47,303 nt of DNA from Sphingobacteriaceae bacterium (lineage in GTDB: Bacteria > Bacteroidota > Bacteroidia > Sphingobacteriales > Sphingobacteriaceae): contig CANHCS010000008.1 in the NCBI GenBank assembly GCA_947459195.1, positions 1 to 47,303 of the forward strand. The letters are read 5' to 3'. Below, in pieces: positions 7,039-15,352 of this stretch. Made by a program: the position numbers and the translations under genes. Position 1 is the stretch's first letter. Every line of letters begins with the position of its first letter. The notes below the pieces were generated by a model that was given only the letters and a program-made list of their open reading frames with translations, was not told the DNA's origin and did not search any database.

Positions 7039-7877
7039 TATAAAGCGACCATGTCTTTTACTTCGAATGTTTTATCAAAATCGAATTTTGATTTTTCCCT
7101 ATCTAGAAAGAAGTATGGGTCCTTGGTAATCAAGTCTACATAAAAATCATAGGCTGGTTTTTCGTCAAGAATTGTAATTGTTGAGTCTCCGAGCGTTTCT
7201 CTTTGAGATATAGAATTTGCAAACATTAAATCCTCGTAGGTGTAGCTACCCTTACCTGCATATATATTTTTATACCTTACAAAGAGTTCAAAACTATCTG
7301 TATACTTTTTCTCTCCCTCTATTATCTCTCCTTGAAATCTACGATCATATCGATAATCGACATTTAACATTTTCTCGATGTAATGCATATAGGTAAAACA
7401 ATCTCCTACTTTTGTTCCTAAAAAAAGAAATTTGACATTTTTCTTAGCATGAAGTTTGTCAAAAGTAGATCCTTTGCCTATTGAATCTTTAGAAATGTTT
7501 TGTACCAGGTCTAGATCCTGGCCAATTAGAACAGAAGACATTAATGGGTCAACGGACCGAACTGCACCTGGCTGTATTCTGGCATATTCGTTAATTGCAC
7601 CCATTTTTGATTTTGAATTATAATGGTCATAGGTTTGACCGTTGCAAAAACTGAATGTGAAAGTTGGAAAGCAGATGTTTTTGACCCCAAGTTGCATCAA
7701 TGTGTTTAGAATGCCATCTAAAAGCTCCATTTTTTTAATGGATGGATCAGGCAATCCAAAAGTTAGTCCGGTATGAATATACAGGTATTCTGTATCCCAG
7801 GCTTCTAATCTATCCAGAGCTCTAAAAAGATCTTCATCTGAAACTGGATTCTTTTCTTTTGTATAAAATAAATTCAT
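7038..7877 (-). CDS. AAC(3)-family N-acyltransferase, probably acting on an amino sugar
   Basis: 279 residues of the aminoglycoside 3-N-acetyltransferase family (Antibiotic_NAT, FrbF/YokD-like fold). Motifs: PTFTFSF (71-77), SKSKMGAINEYAR (88-100), PGAVRSVDPLMSSV (103-116) and an H-x-x-E motif in MHYIEKM, which corresponds to the catalytic His/Glu region. In family members I know, the third motif usually reads RSxHP; here Asp110 replaces that His. Family members in surface-polysaccharide loci are usually not resistance genes but acylate amino sugars. The neighbouring carrier proteins suggest the donor is an acyl-ACP rather than acetyl-CoA (inference). One base separates it from the SDR gene and one base overlaps the hydrolase gene. 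Confidence 0.82.
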   Translation of the reverse strand: MNLFYTKEKNPVSDEDLFRALDRLEAWDTEYLYIHTGLTFGLPDPSIKKMELLDGILNTLMQLGVKNICFPTFTFSFCNGQTYDHYNSKSKMGAINEYARIQPGAVRSVDPLMSSVLIGQDLDLVQNISKDSIGKGSTFDKLHAKKNVKFLFLGTKVGDCFTYMHYIEKMLNVDYRYDRRFQGEIIEGEKKYTDSFELFVRYKNIYAGKGSYTYEDLMFANSISQRETLGDSTITILDEKPAYDFYVDLITKDPYFFLDREKSKFDFDKTFEVKDMVAL

Positions 7878-7878
7878 C

Positions 7879-8625
7879 TTAGCTATTTTTTATATTGATT
7901 GTTCTCCCTCCATCAACAACAAATTCCTGACCCGTAATCCAAGAAGACTCATCTGATAAGAGGAAGTTAACCATGTTCGCAATGTCGACAGGCTTCCCAA
8001 TGCCCAACAAATATTGCTGATTAAGCTTTTCTAATAATATTGGGTCGGACAATAAGTGCTTTGACATTTTTGTTTCTACTGCCCCCGGTAGAACAGAATT
8101 GACTCTTACATTGGGCGCTAACTCAACGGCTAAGGATCTCATAAGTGCATCTAATGCTCCTTTAGTCGAGGAATAAAGATGGTGTCCGGTGGAACCAAAT
8201 TTAGATAAGATTGCAGAAATAAAAACTACATTGTTAAGTGCATTTCCATTCAGCCTTTTATTTAACAGTATTGCTAATGTCTCTATAATGGAGAAGACAT
8301 TTATGTTAAATATTTGATGTGTATTTTTCAAATCCACACTTTTCATGTGCATTACTTTCATCATTCCCGCACAGTGCACCAGTTTATTTACCTGTATTTC
8401 ATTAGCAAGCAAAAAGTCTGCAAATGTGTTTCTATAAGTCTGTATATCATTGAAATCAAACTGAAACACAAAATGGCTGCTTGAATTTGCACAATGGGCT
8501 TTAAGCTGCTCAAGCTGTTCCTGATATCGTCCGAGAAGGATAAGATTTGAGGTATGGCTTAATTTTAGCGCTATCTCCTTCCCTATATCTGAGGTGGCTC
8601 CAGTAATGAGTACTGTTTCTCTCAT
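7879..8625 (-). CDS. SDR-family reductase, FabG-like
   Basis: 248 residues, classical short-chain dehydrogenase. NAD(P)-binding motif TGATSDIG (8-15), HCAGM (84-88, in place of the usual NAG) and catalytic Ser137, Tyr151 and Lys155 in the YSSTK motif; C-terminal segment WITGQEFVVDGG is standard for FabG-like enzymes. FabG reduces 3-ketoacyl-ACP to 3-hydroxyacyl-ACP. Lying between a carrier protein and an acyltransferase and two genes from a ketoacyl synthase III, it would fit reduction of the beta-keto product of that synthase. Its ATG overlaps the stop of the carrier protein gene by four bases (ATGA type). It could instead act on a sugar, which sequence cannot exclude. Confidence 0.88.
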   Translation of the reverse strand: MRETVLITGATSDIGKEIALKLSHTSNLILLGRYQEQLEQLKAHCANSSSHFVFQFDFNDIQTYRNTFADFLLANEIQVNKLVHCAGMMKVMHMKSVDLKNTHQIFNINVFSIIETLAILLNKRLNGNALNNVVFISAILSKFGSTGHHLYSSTKGALDALMRSLAVELAPNVRVNSVLPGAVETKMSKHLLSDPILLEKLNQQYLLGIGKPVDIANMVNFLLSDESSWITGQEFVVDGGRTINIKNS

Positions 8626-8840
8626 TTTTTATTGTTTTCAATAAATTGGAGCAGGTCAGCAATAGTTTCTATTTTATCAAAGTCCGAAGCACTAATCTGA
8701 AATCCGAATTCAGAGTCGATTGTAGCAATAATCGATAATAAGGTCAAAGAGTCCCAAGCCTCAAATTGCTTAATCACATCAGTATCATTAATTTCTTCAA
8801 CTTCAAAAATGTCGATTAATCTTTCTTTAAATTGTTCCAT
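8622..8840 (-). CDS. Acyl carrier protein 1
   Basis: 72 residues, acidic four-helix carrier protein. The phosphopantetheine attachment site is Ser31 in the motif EAWDSLTLL (27-35), followed by the usual helix II (IIATIDSEFGFQI). It would be modified by the cell's phosphopantetheinyl transferase and carry an acyl thioester. It is distinct from the housekeeping AcpP, which has GADSLDTVELV-type sequence. It follows the ketoacyl synthase III gene by one base and overlaps the SDR gene by four, so the three are translationally coupled and probably act on the same intermediate. Confidence 0.9.
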   Translation of the reverse strand: MEQFKERLIDIFEVEEINDTDVIKQFEAWDSLTLLSIIATIDSEFGFQISASDFDKIETIADLLQFIENNKK

Positions 8841-8841
8841 A

Positions 8842-9912
8842 TTATTTTTTATAATTTATTGTGTTCAAATAAGTGTCTTTATCTAAATCTATGATCGTAG
8901 CGCCCCAGGTAAGTCCAACCCCAAAACCTGACAGACAGAGCTTCAATTTTTTTTCGGGTAAAATATTAGATAGGTTATGCGTAATATTTAAAGGTATGGT
9001 TACTCCACTTGAATTCCCAAACTCTTCTACAATATTACTGGGCATTTTATCTCTGGCTATACCTATTTTATCTGCCAGTTTTTGCAACATGAATTTGTTA
9101 GGTTGGTGAAACATATAGTAATCTATATCTTCTTTATCATGATGTGTTTGGGATAATAGCTCAAGAATTAAGGGAGGAACCTCAGATTGTACAAAATTAA
9201 AAACCTCATCTCCTTTCATCACCAAATGATCTTTACTTCGAAAATTACCATGGGCATCTTCTTCTGATATTGCCGTTTGATCATTGTTTGGCAATTTTGC
9301 TCCTCCCGCAGGAATCTGCAAAGCGAATGCTCCTTCTCCATTCATCTTGATTGAGAATACAATCTCTGTGTGGTTGATTGTTTTTTCTAAAACTGTAACC
9401 GAGGCAGCATCTCCAATTAATGGATTACTATTCCTGTCCTTTTTAGAAACCTTGGGGCTTAGGACATCTGCATTTAGCAAAACCACTTTATTTATGGCTT
9501 CTTGTTCCAGCAGCATGAATGATTGCATTAATCCAATAACATATCCTGCACAACCCTGATTAATATCCATACATACCATATCCTGCTTTAAAGAGAAATG
9601 CCCCTGGATAATATTACTGGTGGGAGGCATGATATAATCTGGCGTTTGAGTTACCAAAATAAGCGCGTCAATTTCTTCTTTATTCAATAGGTCTTTATTG
9701 AAAAGGTATTCGAGCCCATGGATGCAAAGATCGGATGAAGTTGTTCCATCTTCGGCAATTCTACGTTTGTTATAGCCCATGGCTGCTTTTAGCTTTAAGG
9801 ACTTAGCTATAGTGAAGTTGTAATTCTCCATCTCATCCTCGAACAGTACCTCTTTATTGGGTAGCACTGATAGTATTTGAGCAATTCTTTTATTCTTAAA
9901 ACTTAAATACAT
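8842..9912 (-). CDS. 3-oxoacyl-ACP synthase III-like enzyme (FabH family)
   Basis: 356 residues, thiolase-fold condensing enzyme. The KAS III catalytic triad is intact: Cys121 in NQGCAGY, His269 in FHQPNKFM and Asn300 in FGNSSG. The C-terminal GFGVGLTWGA loop is typical of FabH. FabH condenses an acyl-CoA starter with malonyl-ACP; pathway-specific relatives also transfer acyl groups to other acceptors. It sits exactly between two carrier protein genes (one-base overlap on one side, one-base gap on the other), indicating a dedicated pathway rather than bulk fatty acid synthesis. The starter may be an amino-acyl group if the nearby adenylation enzyme feeds it (inference). Confidence 0.9.
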   Translation of the reverse strand: MYLSFKNKRIAQILSVLPNKEVLFEDEMENYNFTIAKSLKLKAAMGYNKRRIAEDGTTSSDLCIHGLEYLFNKDLLNKEEIDALILVTQTPDYIMPPTSNIIQGHFSLKQDMVCMDINQGCAGYVIGLMQSFMLLEQEAINKVVLLNADVLSPKVSKKDRNSNPLIGDAASVTVLEKTINHTEIVFSIKMNGEGAFALQIPAGGAKLPNNDQTAISEEDAHGNFRSKDHLVMKGDEVFNFVQSEVPPLILELLSQTHHDKEDIDYYMFHQPNKFMLQKLADKIGIARDKMPSNIVEEFGNSSGVTIPLNITHNLSNILPEKKLKLCLSGFGVGLTWGATIIDLDKDTYLNTINYKK

Positions 9913-10142
9913 TATTTGCAGCCATACTTGGTTAACAATGCGACCATAGCCTCAAGGGTAGAAAAGTTTTCAGGTACGATATCTAGACCGTCGATTGATA
10001 TGTTAAACTCTTCGTCTAAAGCAGTAACTAGGCTTACCACATCAAATGAGTCTAGCATTCCTGACTCGATAAAGTTAATCTGTGAATCAAAATCGAACTC
10101 AGGTCGAATTTCACTAAGTATTAATATAATTTTAGGTTTCAT
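9912..10142 (-). CDS. Acyl carrier protein 2
   Basis: 76 residues from the ATG at 10142. The frame is open to a TTG at 10160, but that would add six residues absent from relatives and enlarge the overlap with the preceding gene. Phosphopantetheine site Ser32 in ESGMLDSFDVVSL (26-38), with the opening ILSEIRPEFDF typical of carrier proteins that pair with adenylating enzymes. It overlaps the formyltransferase gene by 11 bases and the ketosynthase gene by one. Together with the free-standing adenylation protein two genes upstream it makes a plausible loading module: adenylate first, then thioester on Ser32. Confidence 0.9.
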   Translation of the reverse strand: MKPKIILILSEIRPEFDFDSQINFIESGMLDSFDVVSLVTALDEEFNISIDGLDIVPENFSTLEAMVALLTKYGCK

Positions 10143-10989
10143 TTTTTGAATACTTTTCAATTATTAAAATTCCATCATAAAATTTAATTATAGGGCCAAA
10201 TGGAGTATTTAGGTGAATTCCATCATCTATAGTTTTGATTGTAATTGAATTTAATTCTGTTTGAGACATGATATTTGCTCTCCAAATTGTGATGTCACTA
10301 TAATAAGCTCCTTGATAAGGAGAAGATACTGCCCTAATTAGATTATATGCATTACGACACCCAAGTTCAAGTTTAATCTCTCTATGCTCCCTAGAAAGTC
10401 TTCCAAAATAAGAACCAGAAATAGGATTTTGTGGCTTTATTGTTTTCTTCTCGCTTTTAAAAGTATTTAGAGCACTTAAATAACTCTTTTTGTACAGAGG
10501 AATCATTTTTAATTGAAGTTCAGAGATATACTCATTACCTGAAAGAGGGATTTTTTCTTGTATAATTATGTCGCCGGTATCAATATTCTCATCAATAAAG
10601 TGGATCGTTATGCCCGTTTCATTATCTCCGTTTATTACAGGCCAGTGTTGGGGAGACAGTCCTTTATATTTGGGTAATAATGAAGGGTGTAAATTAATTG
10701 ATCCTAATTTTGGAATGTCTAAAATGTTTTTTTTTAATATCTTTTCAAAATGACAAACGCAAATTAGATCCGGATTTAAAGAAGCCATTGCAATTTGACA
10801 ATCAATTGAGTTGATGTTACTCACACGTTCATACTTAATATTATGAACCTTACACAAATACTCTAGTCTTGCATGGTTATTGTTATTATAGATTGGGGAA
10901 AAAACAGCTAGAATTTTATAATTATTATCTATTAGAGATTTCAAAACAGCTGCACTAAAAGAGTCCTCTCCGAGAAATATTATATTCAT
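10132..10989 (-). CDS. Formyltransferase (methionyl-tRNA formyltransferase-like fold)
   Basis: 285 residues. The catalytic triad of N10-formyltetrahydrofolate-dependent formyltransferases is present: Asn99 and His101 in SINLHPSLLPKYKG, and Asp137 in NIDTGDII, spaced 36 from His101 as in Fmt. The C-terminal part after about residue 200 resembles the OB-like domain of ArnA or sugar formyltransferases. It is not the housekeeping Fmt, judging by its partners. Candidates are N-formylation of a 4-amino sugar (as by VioF or WbtJ) or of an aminoacyl carrier protein (as in the formylation domain of linear gramicidin synthetase). The latter is suggested by the flanking adenylation and carrier protein genes, with one base and an 11-base overlap. 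Substrate undetermined. Confidence 0.85.
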   Translation of the reverse strand: MNIIFLGEDSFSAAVLKSLIDNNYKILAVFSPIYNNNNHARLEYLCKVHNIKYERVSNINSIDCQIAMASLNPDLICVCHFEKILKKNILDIPKLGSINLHPSLLPKYKGLSPQHWPVINGDNETGITIHFIDENIDTGDIIIQEKIPLSGNEYISELQLKMIPLYKKSYLSALNTFKSEKKTIKPQNPISGSYFGRLSREHREIKLELGCRNAYNLIRAVSSPYQGAYYSDITIWRANIMSQTELNSITIKTIDDGIHLNTPFGPIIKFYDGILIIEKYSKNET

Positions 10990-10990
10990 A

Positions 10991-12511
10991 TCAACAAAAC
11001 ATTTTTCTCAGCAGCGCTCGATCAATCTTACCATTTGCATTTCTTGGCATTTGGTCAACCCTATCAATTATAGTAGGTATCATATATTTTGGCAAAACCC
11101 TAGAAAGTTCTTTTCTAATAATAGTTATTGGAATTTCACTTTCACTCTCATACACTAGTAAAATTTCTTTCTTGGTTTGATTATAAAGCGCACAAGCGTT
11201 CTTAAATAAATTTAAATTATTAATTGCCAAGTGTTCTATTTCACCTAGTTCGATTCTGTAACCCAGGTGTTTAATCAAAGTATCTTTTCTTCCTTTGAAA
11301 ATCAATTCACCATATATATTATATTCAACAACATCTCCTGTTCGATATATGATTTCAGGATATGAAATATTTAGTGGATTCTGAACAAAAGCTTCAGCTG
11401 TTTTTTCTGGATTATTATAATAACCCATGGCAAGTGAAGTTCCCCTTATACAAAGTTCGCCCTCACCTTCCTTGTCAACGATATTGTTTTGATCATCCAA
11501 AATAATTACATCAGTGTTATTACATGAATTTCCGATTGGGATAGGTTCATCATCTGCCAGAATTCTGTCAACAACATAAAAAGTACAATCAACTGTTGCT
11601 TCTGTTGGTCCATAAAGATTTACAAAAACAGATTCAGGAAAATGTGCTCTCCAATAGTTGAATTGTTTGGTAGGAAATACTTCTCCAGCAAACCAAATCA
11701 TCTTTAATTCAGGAAGAGATATCCTTGACAATAAATCCATATTTGCAATATTGACCATAATTGTCGGTACCCAAAAAATATAATTAACCTGACTAGATTT
11801 CAAGTTTTCAAGTATTTTTATTGGAAACATTGCCTGGTTATTATCTAATAGCACTAATTCAGCTCCGGTAGTCATCATCAAACAAAGTTCATAGTGGAAA
11901 TGATCAAATATGACAGGTGATAGTACTCCTAATTTTGTATCAGCATTAAAGTTAAATTTACTAATCCCCCATCGCGTATAATTTGCATAACTTCGATGAT
12001 TTAGTACAACTCCTTTGGGAGTACCAGTTGAACCAGAAGTATTAATTACACAAAATGGATCTGTATCGATTAGTTTATTTAATCTTCTTTTTAAATCTAT
12101 TCTTGCATAATTCTCGTCTCTTAATTTTAAGTCGTCAACTTGGATGATGTGAGAATTTGTTAACTCTTTAACGATTGATACTTTTTGGGCATCTGTTATT
12201 ATTAATGTAGGTTTAACTAAGTCGATAATATTTCTTATTCTATCCTCAGGAGATTTTACATCTAAGTTCATGAAGAAATTACCAGAATAAGTAATCCCGA
12301 TATCTGCAATAATTAAATCAATACTTTTATCTAAATAAACTGCTATCGGAACTTTAATTAAATCTTTTGTCGCAATTATTTTGTTTGCCAAGGCCTGGGC
12401 ACTCTGATCGAGCTGTGCAAATGTAATCTTGGCATTTGATTCTGAAACTGCTATTTTATTGGGTAAAGCGTCAACTGTTTCAAAAAAATATTCAAGGATA
12501 TTTTTTTTCAT
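10991..12511 (-). CDS. Free-standing amino acid adenylation enzyme (AMP-binding, NRPS A-domain/DltA type)
   Basis: 506 residues, a complete A domain without fused condensation or carrier domains. Core motifs: A3 INTSGSTGTPKGVV (156-169), A4 IFDHFHYEL, A5 NLYGPTEATVD, A7 YRTGD, A8 GRKDTLIKHLGYRIELGEIE, and A10 PRNANGKIDR with catalytic Lys495. The Asp of the FD pair in A4 corresponds to the residue that holds the alpha-amino group in NRPS A domains, which points to an amino acid substrate rather than an aryl or fatty acid. Length and stand-alone form resemble DltA. The likely acceptor is acyl carrier protein 2, encoded two genes downstream. Three bases separate it from the GNAT-like gene. Confidence 0.9.
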   Translation of the reverse strand: MKKNILEYFFETVDALPNKIAVSESNAKITFAQLDQSAQALANKIIATKDLIKVPIAVYLDKSIDLIIADIGITYSGNFFMNLDVKSPEDRIRNIIDLVKPTLIITDAQKVSIVKELTNSHIIQVDDLKLRDENYARIDLKRRLNKLIDTDPFCVINTSGSTGTPKGVVLNHRSYANYTRWGISKFNFNADTKLGVLSPVIFDHFHYELCLMMTTGAELVLLDNNQAMFPIKILENLKSSQVNYIFWVPTIMVNIANMDLLSRISLPELKMIWFAGEVFPTKQFNYWRAHFPESVFVNLYGPTEATVDCTFYVVDRILADDEPIPIGNSCNNTDVIILDDQNNIVDKEGEGELCIRGTSLAMGYYNNPEKTAEAFVQNPLNISYPEIIYRTGDVVEYNIYGELIFKGRKDTLIKHLGYRIELGEIEHLAINNLNLFKNACALYNQTKKEILLVYESESEIPITIIRKELSRVLPKYMIPTIIDRVDQMPRNANGKIDRALLRKMFC

Positions 12512-12514
12512 ATG

Positions 12515-13147
12515 TTAAAAATTATCAATTAAGTTGTATTGAACAACAGCTCTCTTTCTTTTATCAGGAAGTTCTAATTCATTTATAATCTCTCCCCCCA
12601 TCAACTTTATACTTTTATAGACACGATCGTTGGTAAGATCAACTTCAGACCTCACCGATTCGGCTCCTAAATCTCTTAATATTGTATGCCATTTTTTATG
12701 TAAATTCAGAGATTCTACGGGATTAGAATAATCTGGCAGCCATCCCCAATATTCACCTCTAGGTCCATTTTTTACACCAAACTCAATTTTAGTATCCTTA
12801 TTGGCGAACGAAACATAACGATGAATTACACCTAAGATTAGTGATGGTTTTGTGATCAACCGAGGTAATAAATTCAGAAATAAGCTAATTCTGTTTTTTC
12901 TAAGACTAGCAAAATGCTCTTCTGCTTTCAACGTTCCCGAATGAAAGCCATAACAAACTCCATCTTCTCCTTCCGCCAAGAGTATTATGCTATGAGCATT
13001 GTTTATTTCAATTTTATAATATTCTTTTAAAAATCGCCAGCCCAGCTTGTGCATATAACCCCCGGTTTGATATTTAGCACAAATCATATGTACTCGAGCT
13101 AACATTCCGGCGTCGGACAGTTTGGCAAACCTATAGGTAAATTTCAT
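12515..13147 (-). CDS. GNAT-like N-acyltransferase (putative)
   Basis: 210 residues. The N-terminal half looks like a GNAT fold: YRFAKLSDAGMLARVH, then HSIILLAEGEDGVCYGFHSG, followed by a family-specific insertion. The C-terminal part contains a region (LHKKWHTILRDLGAESVRSEVDLTNDRVYKSIKLMGGE) that reads like GNAT motif B, where a residue after Asn stacks on CoA. The classical R/Q-x-x-G-x-G/A CoA loop is not obvious, so the donor may be something other than acetyl-CoA. It opens the acyl module after a 136-base gap and is followed three bases later by the adenylation gene. Possible job: transfer of the activated group, or acylation of the amino acid. Unproven. Confidence 0.6.
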   Translation of the reverse strand: MKFTYRFAKLSDAGMLARVHMICAKYQTGGYMHKLGWRFLKEYYKIEINNAHSIILLAEGEDGVCYGFHSGTLKAEEHFASLRKNRISLFLNLLPRLITKPSLILGVIHRYVSFANKDTKIEFGVKNGPRGEYWGWLPDYSNPVESLNLHKKWHTILRDLGAESVRSEVDLTNDRVYKSIKLMGGEIINELELPDKRKRAVVQYNLIDNF

Positions 13148-13283
13148 TGATTATTAGAACTTAAAAAATACGCATAAATAATTTTGATGAACTTTAGAAT
13201 TTTATTAGAAAGAAATGACGAGCAGTTTTAGACTCAATATTCATCAACAAATTAGTTTATTTATTCTGTGTAATTTAGAAATA

Positions 13284-14510
13284 TTAGCAATAAAGTTTCG
13301 AGTATACTTCCTCAGCGAATTCTACATAATGTTTATAGATATTTTTTTTATCAAATCGCTTTGCTAATTGGATAGAATTATTTTTCATCTCCAGTAAAAC
13401 ATCAGGATTCTGAACAAGAGTTAAGATTTTCCCAAAGAGTTCTTCATGATTTTCCGGGGTATAATTTAATCCCACATTATATATTTCAATAAACCTCTTT
13501 AAGTCCATCCCTAAAGAGTTTATAATTGGAAGGCCAGCAGCAAAATAATCAAAAGCTTTTACTGGCATTGACACAGTAGAATCCTTTGAATACATAGACA
13601 GAGCAATATCACATTGCTGATAAAGATTGACCAAATAATTAGGGGTTAACCGACCCAAAAATTGCGTTTTCTGTAACCTAAATTCTTTAATGGAATTTAG
13701 TACAAAATTTTTAAGATTACCATCACCTGCTATAAAAAGTTTAAGGTCAAGTTTCGAATTTTCAATCGACTTAGCTAAGTCAATTAAACCTTTGGTGTCA
13801 TAATTATTTCCAAGTGTACCAGCATAAATAACCCAAAATTCACCGTTCCCTTTTTGGGGAACTGTAAAATCTGATACATCAATATTGTCGAAATTAGATA
13901 AATCTACACCCAGGTAAACAACTTTAAACTTTTCGGATTTATTATCTTTTTTCGCAATTTCAAGATAAGCTTCCGAAACAGATAATATACCAGCGGCTTT
14001 TTTTATAAACCAACTTCTTTTCCAATAAAGCGGAGCAAAGAGAATCTTATCAAGAAATCTAAGAGGTTTTGGCAATATGATTCTGAACAGCTCTGGCCAT
14101 AAATCGACCATATCGATTATAAATGGTATATTATGTTTCTCAACAAATCTTACAAAGGTAAATGATACAAAAAGTGAAGGTTCACCTATAATAATCAAAT
14201 CGGGTAATTCACCCTCATAAACCGCTTTTTTTGCAAATTCCTTTATAAAATTTGTTTCAAATTTTATCCTATCTACAGAAATGTGTTCATTATAGGATGT
14301 AGATTCAACTACTCTAAGTTTAATACCATTGATCGAAAGCAAATCGGAACTAACTGTTCGGACTTGTTTTGAGCGATGATCAATATTAGAAATCCAGTAA
14401 GTTACTTCATGACCGGCATTTGTAAAAGCTTCTGATGCCATAAAGGATCTATGAGGCCTCCAATTTTCATTAGGCAGGTTACCGTAAGGATTTAATATCC
14501 ATACTTTCAT
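13284..14510 (-). CDS. Glycosyltransferase family 4 (WbuB/WcaI-like)
   Basis: 408 residues, GT-B fold. The N-terminal domain begins MKVWILNPYGNLPNENWRPH, like WbuB-type GT4 enzymes. The C-terminal nucleotide-sugar domain has WVIYAGTLGNNYDTKGL, LKLFIAGDG, QTQFLGRL-like and SMPVKAFDYFAAGLPI segments, with the E-x7-E type motif degenerate. A weak membrane-associated region near residues 130-160 (basic plus hydrophobic) would place it at the cytoplasmic face. It adds one sugar of the repeat unit on lipid carrier; the sugar cannot be read from sequence. Six bases after the fucosyltransferase gene. Confidence 0.87.
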   Translation of the reverse strand: MKVWILNPYGNLPNENWRPHRSFMASEAFTNAGHEVTYWISNIDHRSKQVRTVSSDLLSINGIKLRVVESTSYNEHISVDRIKFETNFIKEFAKKAVYEGELPDLIIIGEPSLFVSFTFVRFVEKHNIPFIIDMVDLWPELFRIILPKPLRFLDKILFAPLYWKRSWFIKKAAGILSVSEAYLEIAKKDNKSEKFKVVYLGVDLSNFDNIDVSDFTVPQKGNGEFWVIYAGTLGNNYDTKGLIDLAKSIENSKLDLKLFIAGDGNLKNFVLNSIKEFRLQKTQFLGRLTPNYLVNLYQQCDIALSMYSKDSTVSMPVKAFDYFAAGLPIINSLGMDLKRFIEIYNVGLNYTPENHEELFGKILTLVQNPDVLLEMKNNSIQLAKRFDKKNIYKHYVEFAEEVYSKLYC

Positions 14511-14516
14511 ACTCCA

Positions 14517-15323
14517 TTAATTTTGTATTTTAAATGAGTTTATTTTTTGATTTGAAAACATATTTTTAAAATTTATCATTTTTTTTTCGTGCAAACTGTG
14601 GTGACCTGTATTGGATATTATATGATAATCTGAATTCGATAATATAGAAGCCCATAATGCCAGAGTACTTCCATTGCTATATATCACCTTATAATTTGAG
14701 AATAATCTAATTAATTCAATTGATTTATAATTATCGGTAACAATGTAATTTATTAGTTTTGATTTGATAATATCCTGAATTGCATTATTGCTAGTTAGGA
14801 AATCATCCCTATTAGAAATTAAAGTAGTACTAGGAGGCAGTAATGGTAGTGAATTGACTACAAATTCGACTTGCCCCTCCTCAGATCTAAAAAAATCTCC
14901 CAAACGAAAATGAAAAATAACATTTTCTTCCTCAATAGGATAATCTTGTTTACCTATTAATTCGATTCTAATTCTCTCTATTTGTAAATTTAAATCACTC
15001 TTGCTGAAGGATTTATAAGAGTTTTGATCTTGAAAATATCCATCTAAAATTAAATAGTTGCCAAATTTTATATGTTCATTAGAGACAATACCAATTCTAT
15101 AAAGAATTTTGGGTAACCTTAATTTGAGTATAAATTTTTCTAGGAAGTTAGGGATGCGTAGATCATCTACTTCTGGGTATTCCCAGTCTGCCACCCTAGC
15201 ATAATTTGCTTCATGGTAATGAGCTATAGTTCTGACTCTGTATTTTGATGCCAACAGTCTTGCATATGCCAATTGAAATATCTGGTTACCTAAACCTCCA
15301 CAAGACCTTAACAGAATTTTCAT
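14517..15323 (-). CDS. Alpha-1,2-fucosyltransferase family GT11
   Basis: 268 residues. The N-terminus SCGGLGNQIFQLAYARLLA is the GT11 hallmark and HFRLGDF (family form HxRRGDY) binds the GDP part of GDP-fucose. The C-terminal region has the family pattern ending in SNTGHHS, in place of the usual SNSSFSWW. The enzyme transfers L-fucose, or another GDP-6-deoxyhexose, to galactose or a related residue in the repeat unit. The donor would derive from the gmd gene in the same locus, but no GDP-fucose synthase gene is present in this window. Very A+T-rich. Confidence 0.85.
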   Translation of the reverse strand: MKILLRSCGGLGNQIFQLAYARLLASKYRVRTIAHYHEANYARVADWEYPEVDDLRIPNFLEKFILKLRLPKILYRIGIVSNEHIKFGNYLILDGYFQDQNSYKSFSKSDLNLQIERIRIELIGKQDYPIEEENVIFHFRLGDFFRSEEGQVEFVVNSLPLLPPSTTLISNRDDFLTSNNAIQDIIKSKLINYIVTDNYKSIELIRLFSNYKVIYSNGSTLALWASILSNSDYHIISNTGHHSLHEKKMINFKNMFSNQKINSFKIQN

Positions 15324-15352
15324 TTTTATTATTAAAGTAATTTGCTTAATGA

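Noticed and set aside
7038-7877. Aminoglycoside resistance gene
   Set aside because: Although it belongs to the AAC(3) family, it is embedded and coupled in a polysaccharide operon with carrier protein and sugar genes, where family members acylate amino sugars.
9912-10160. TTG at 10160 as start of acyl carrier protein 2
   Set aside because: The ATG at 10142 gives a typical carrier protein N-terminus and a smaller overlap with the formyltransferase gene.
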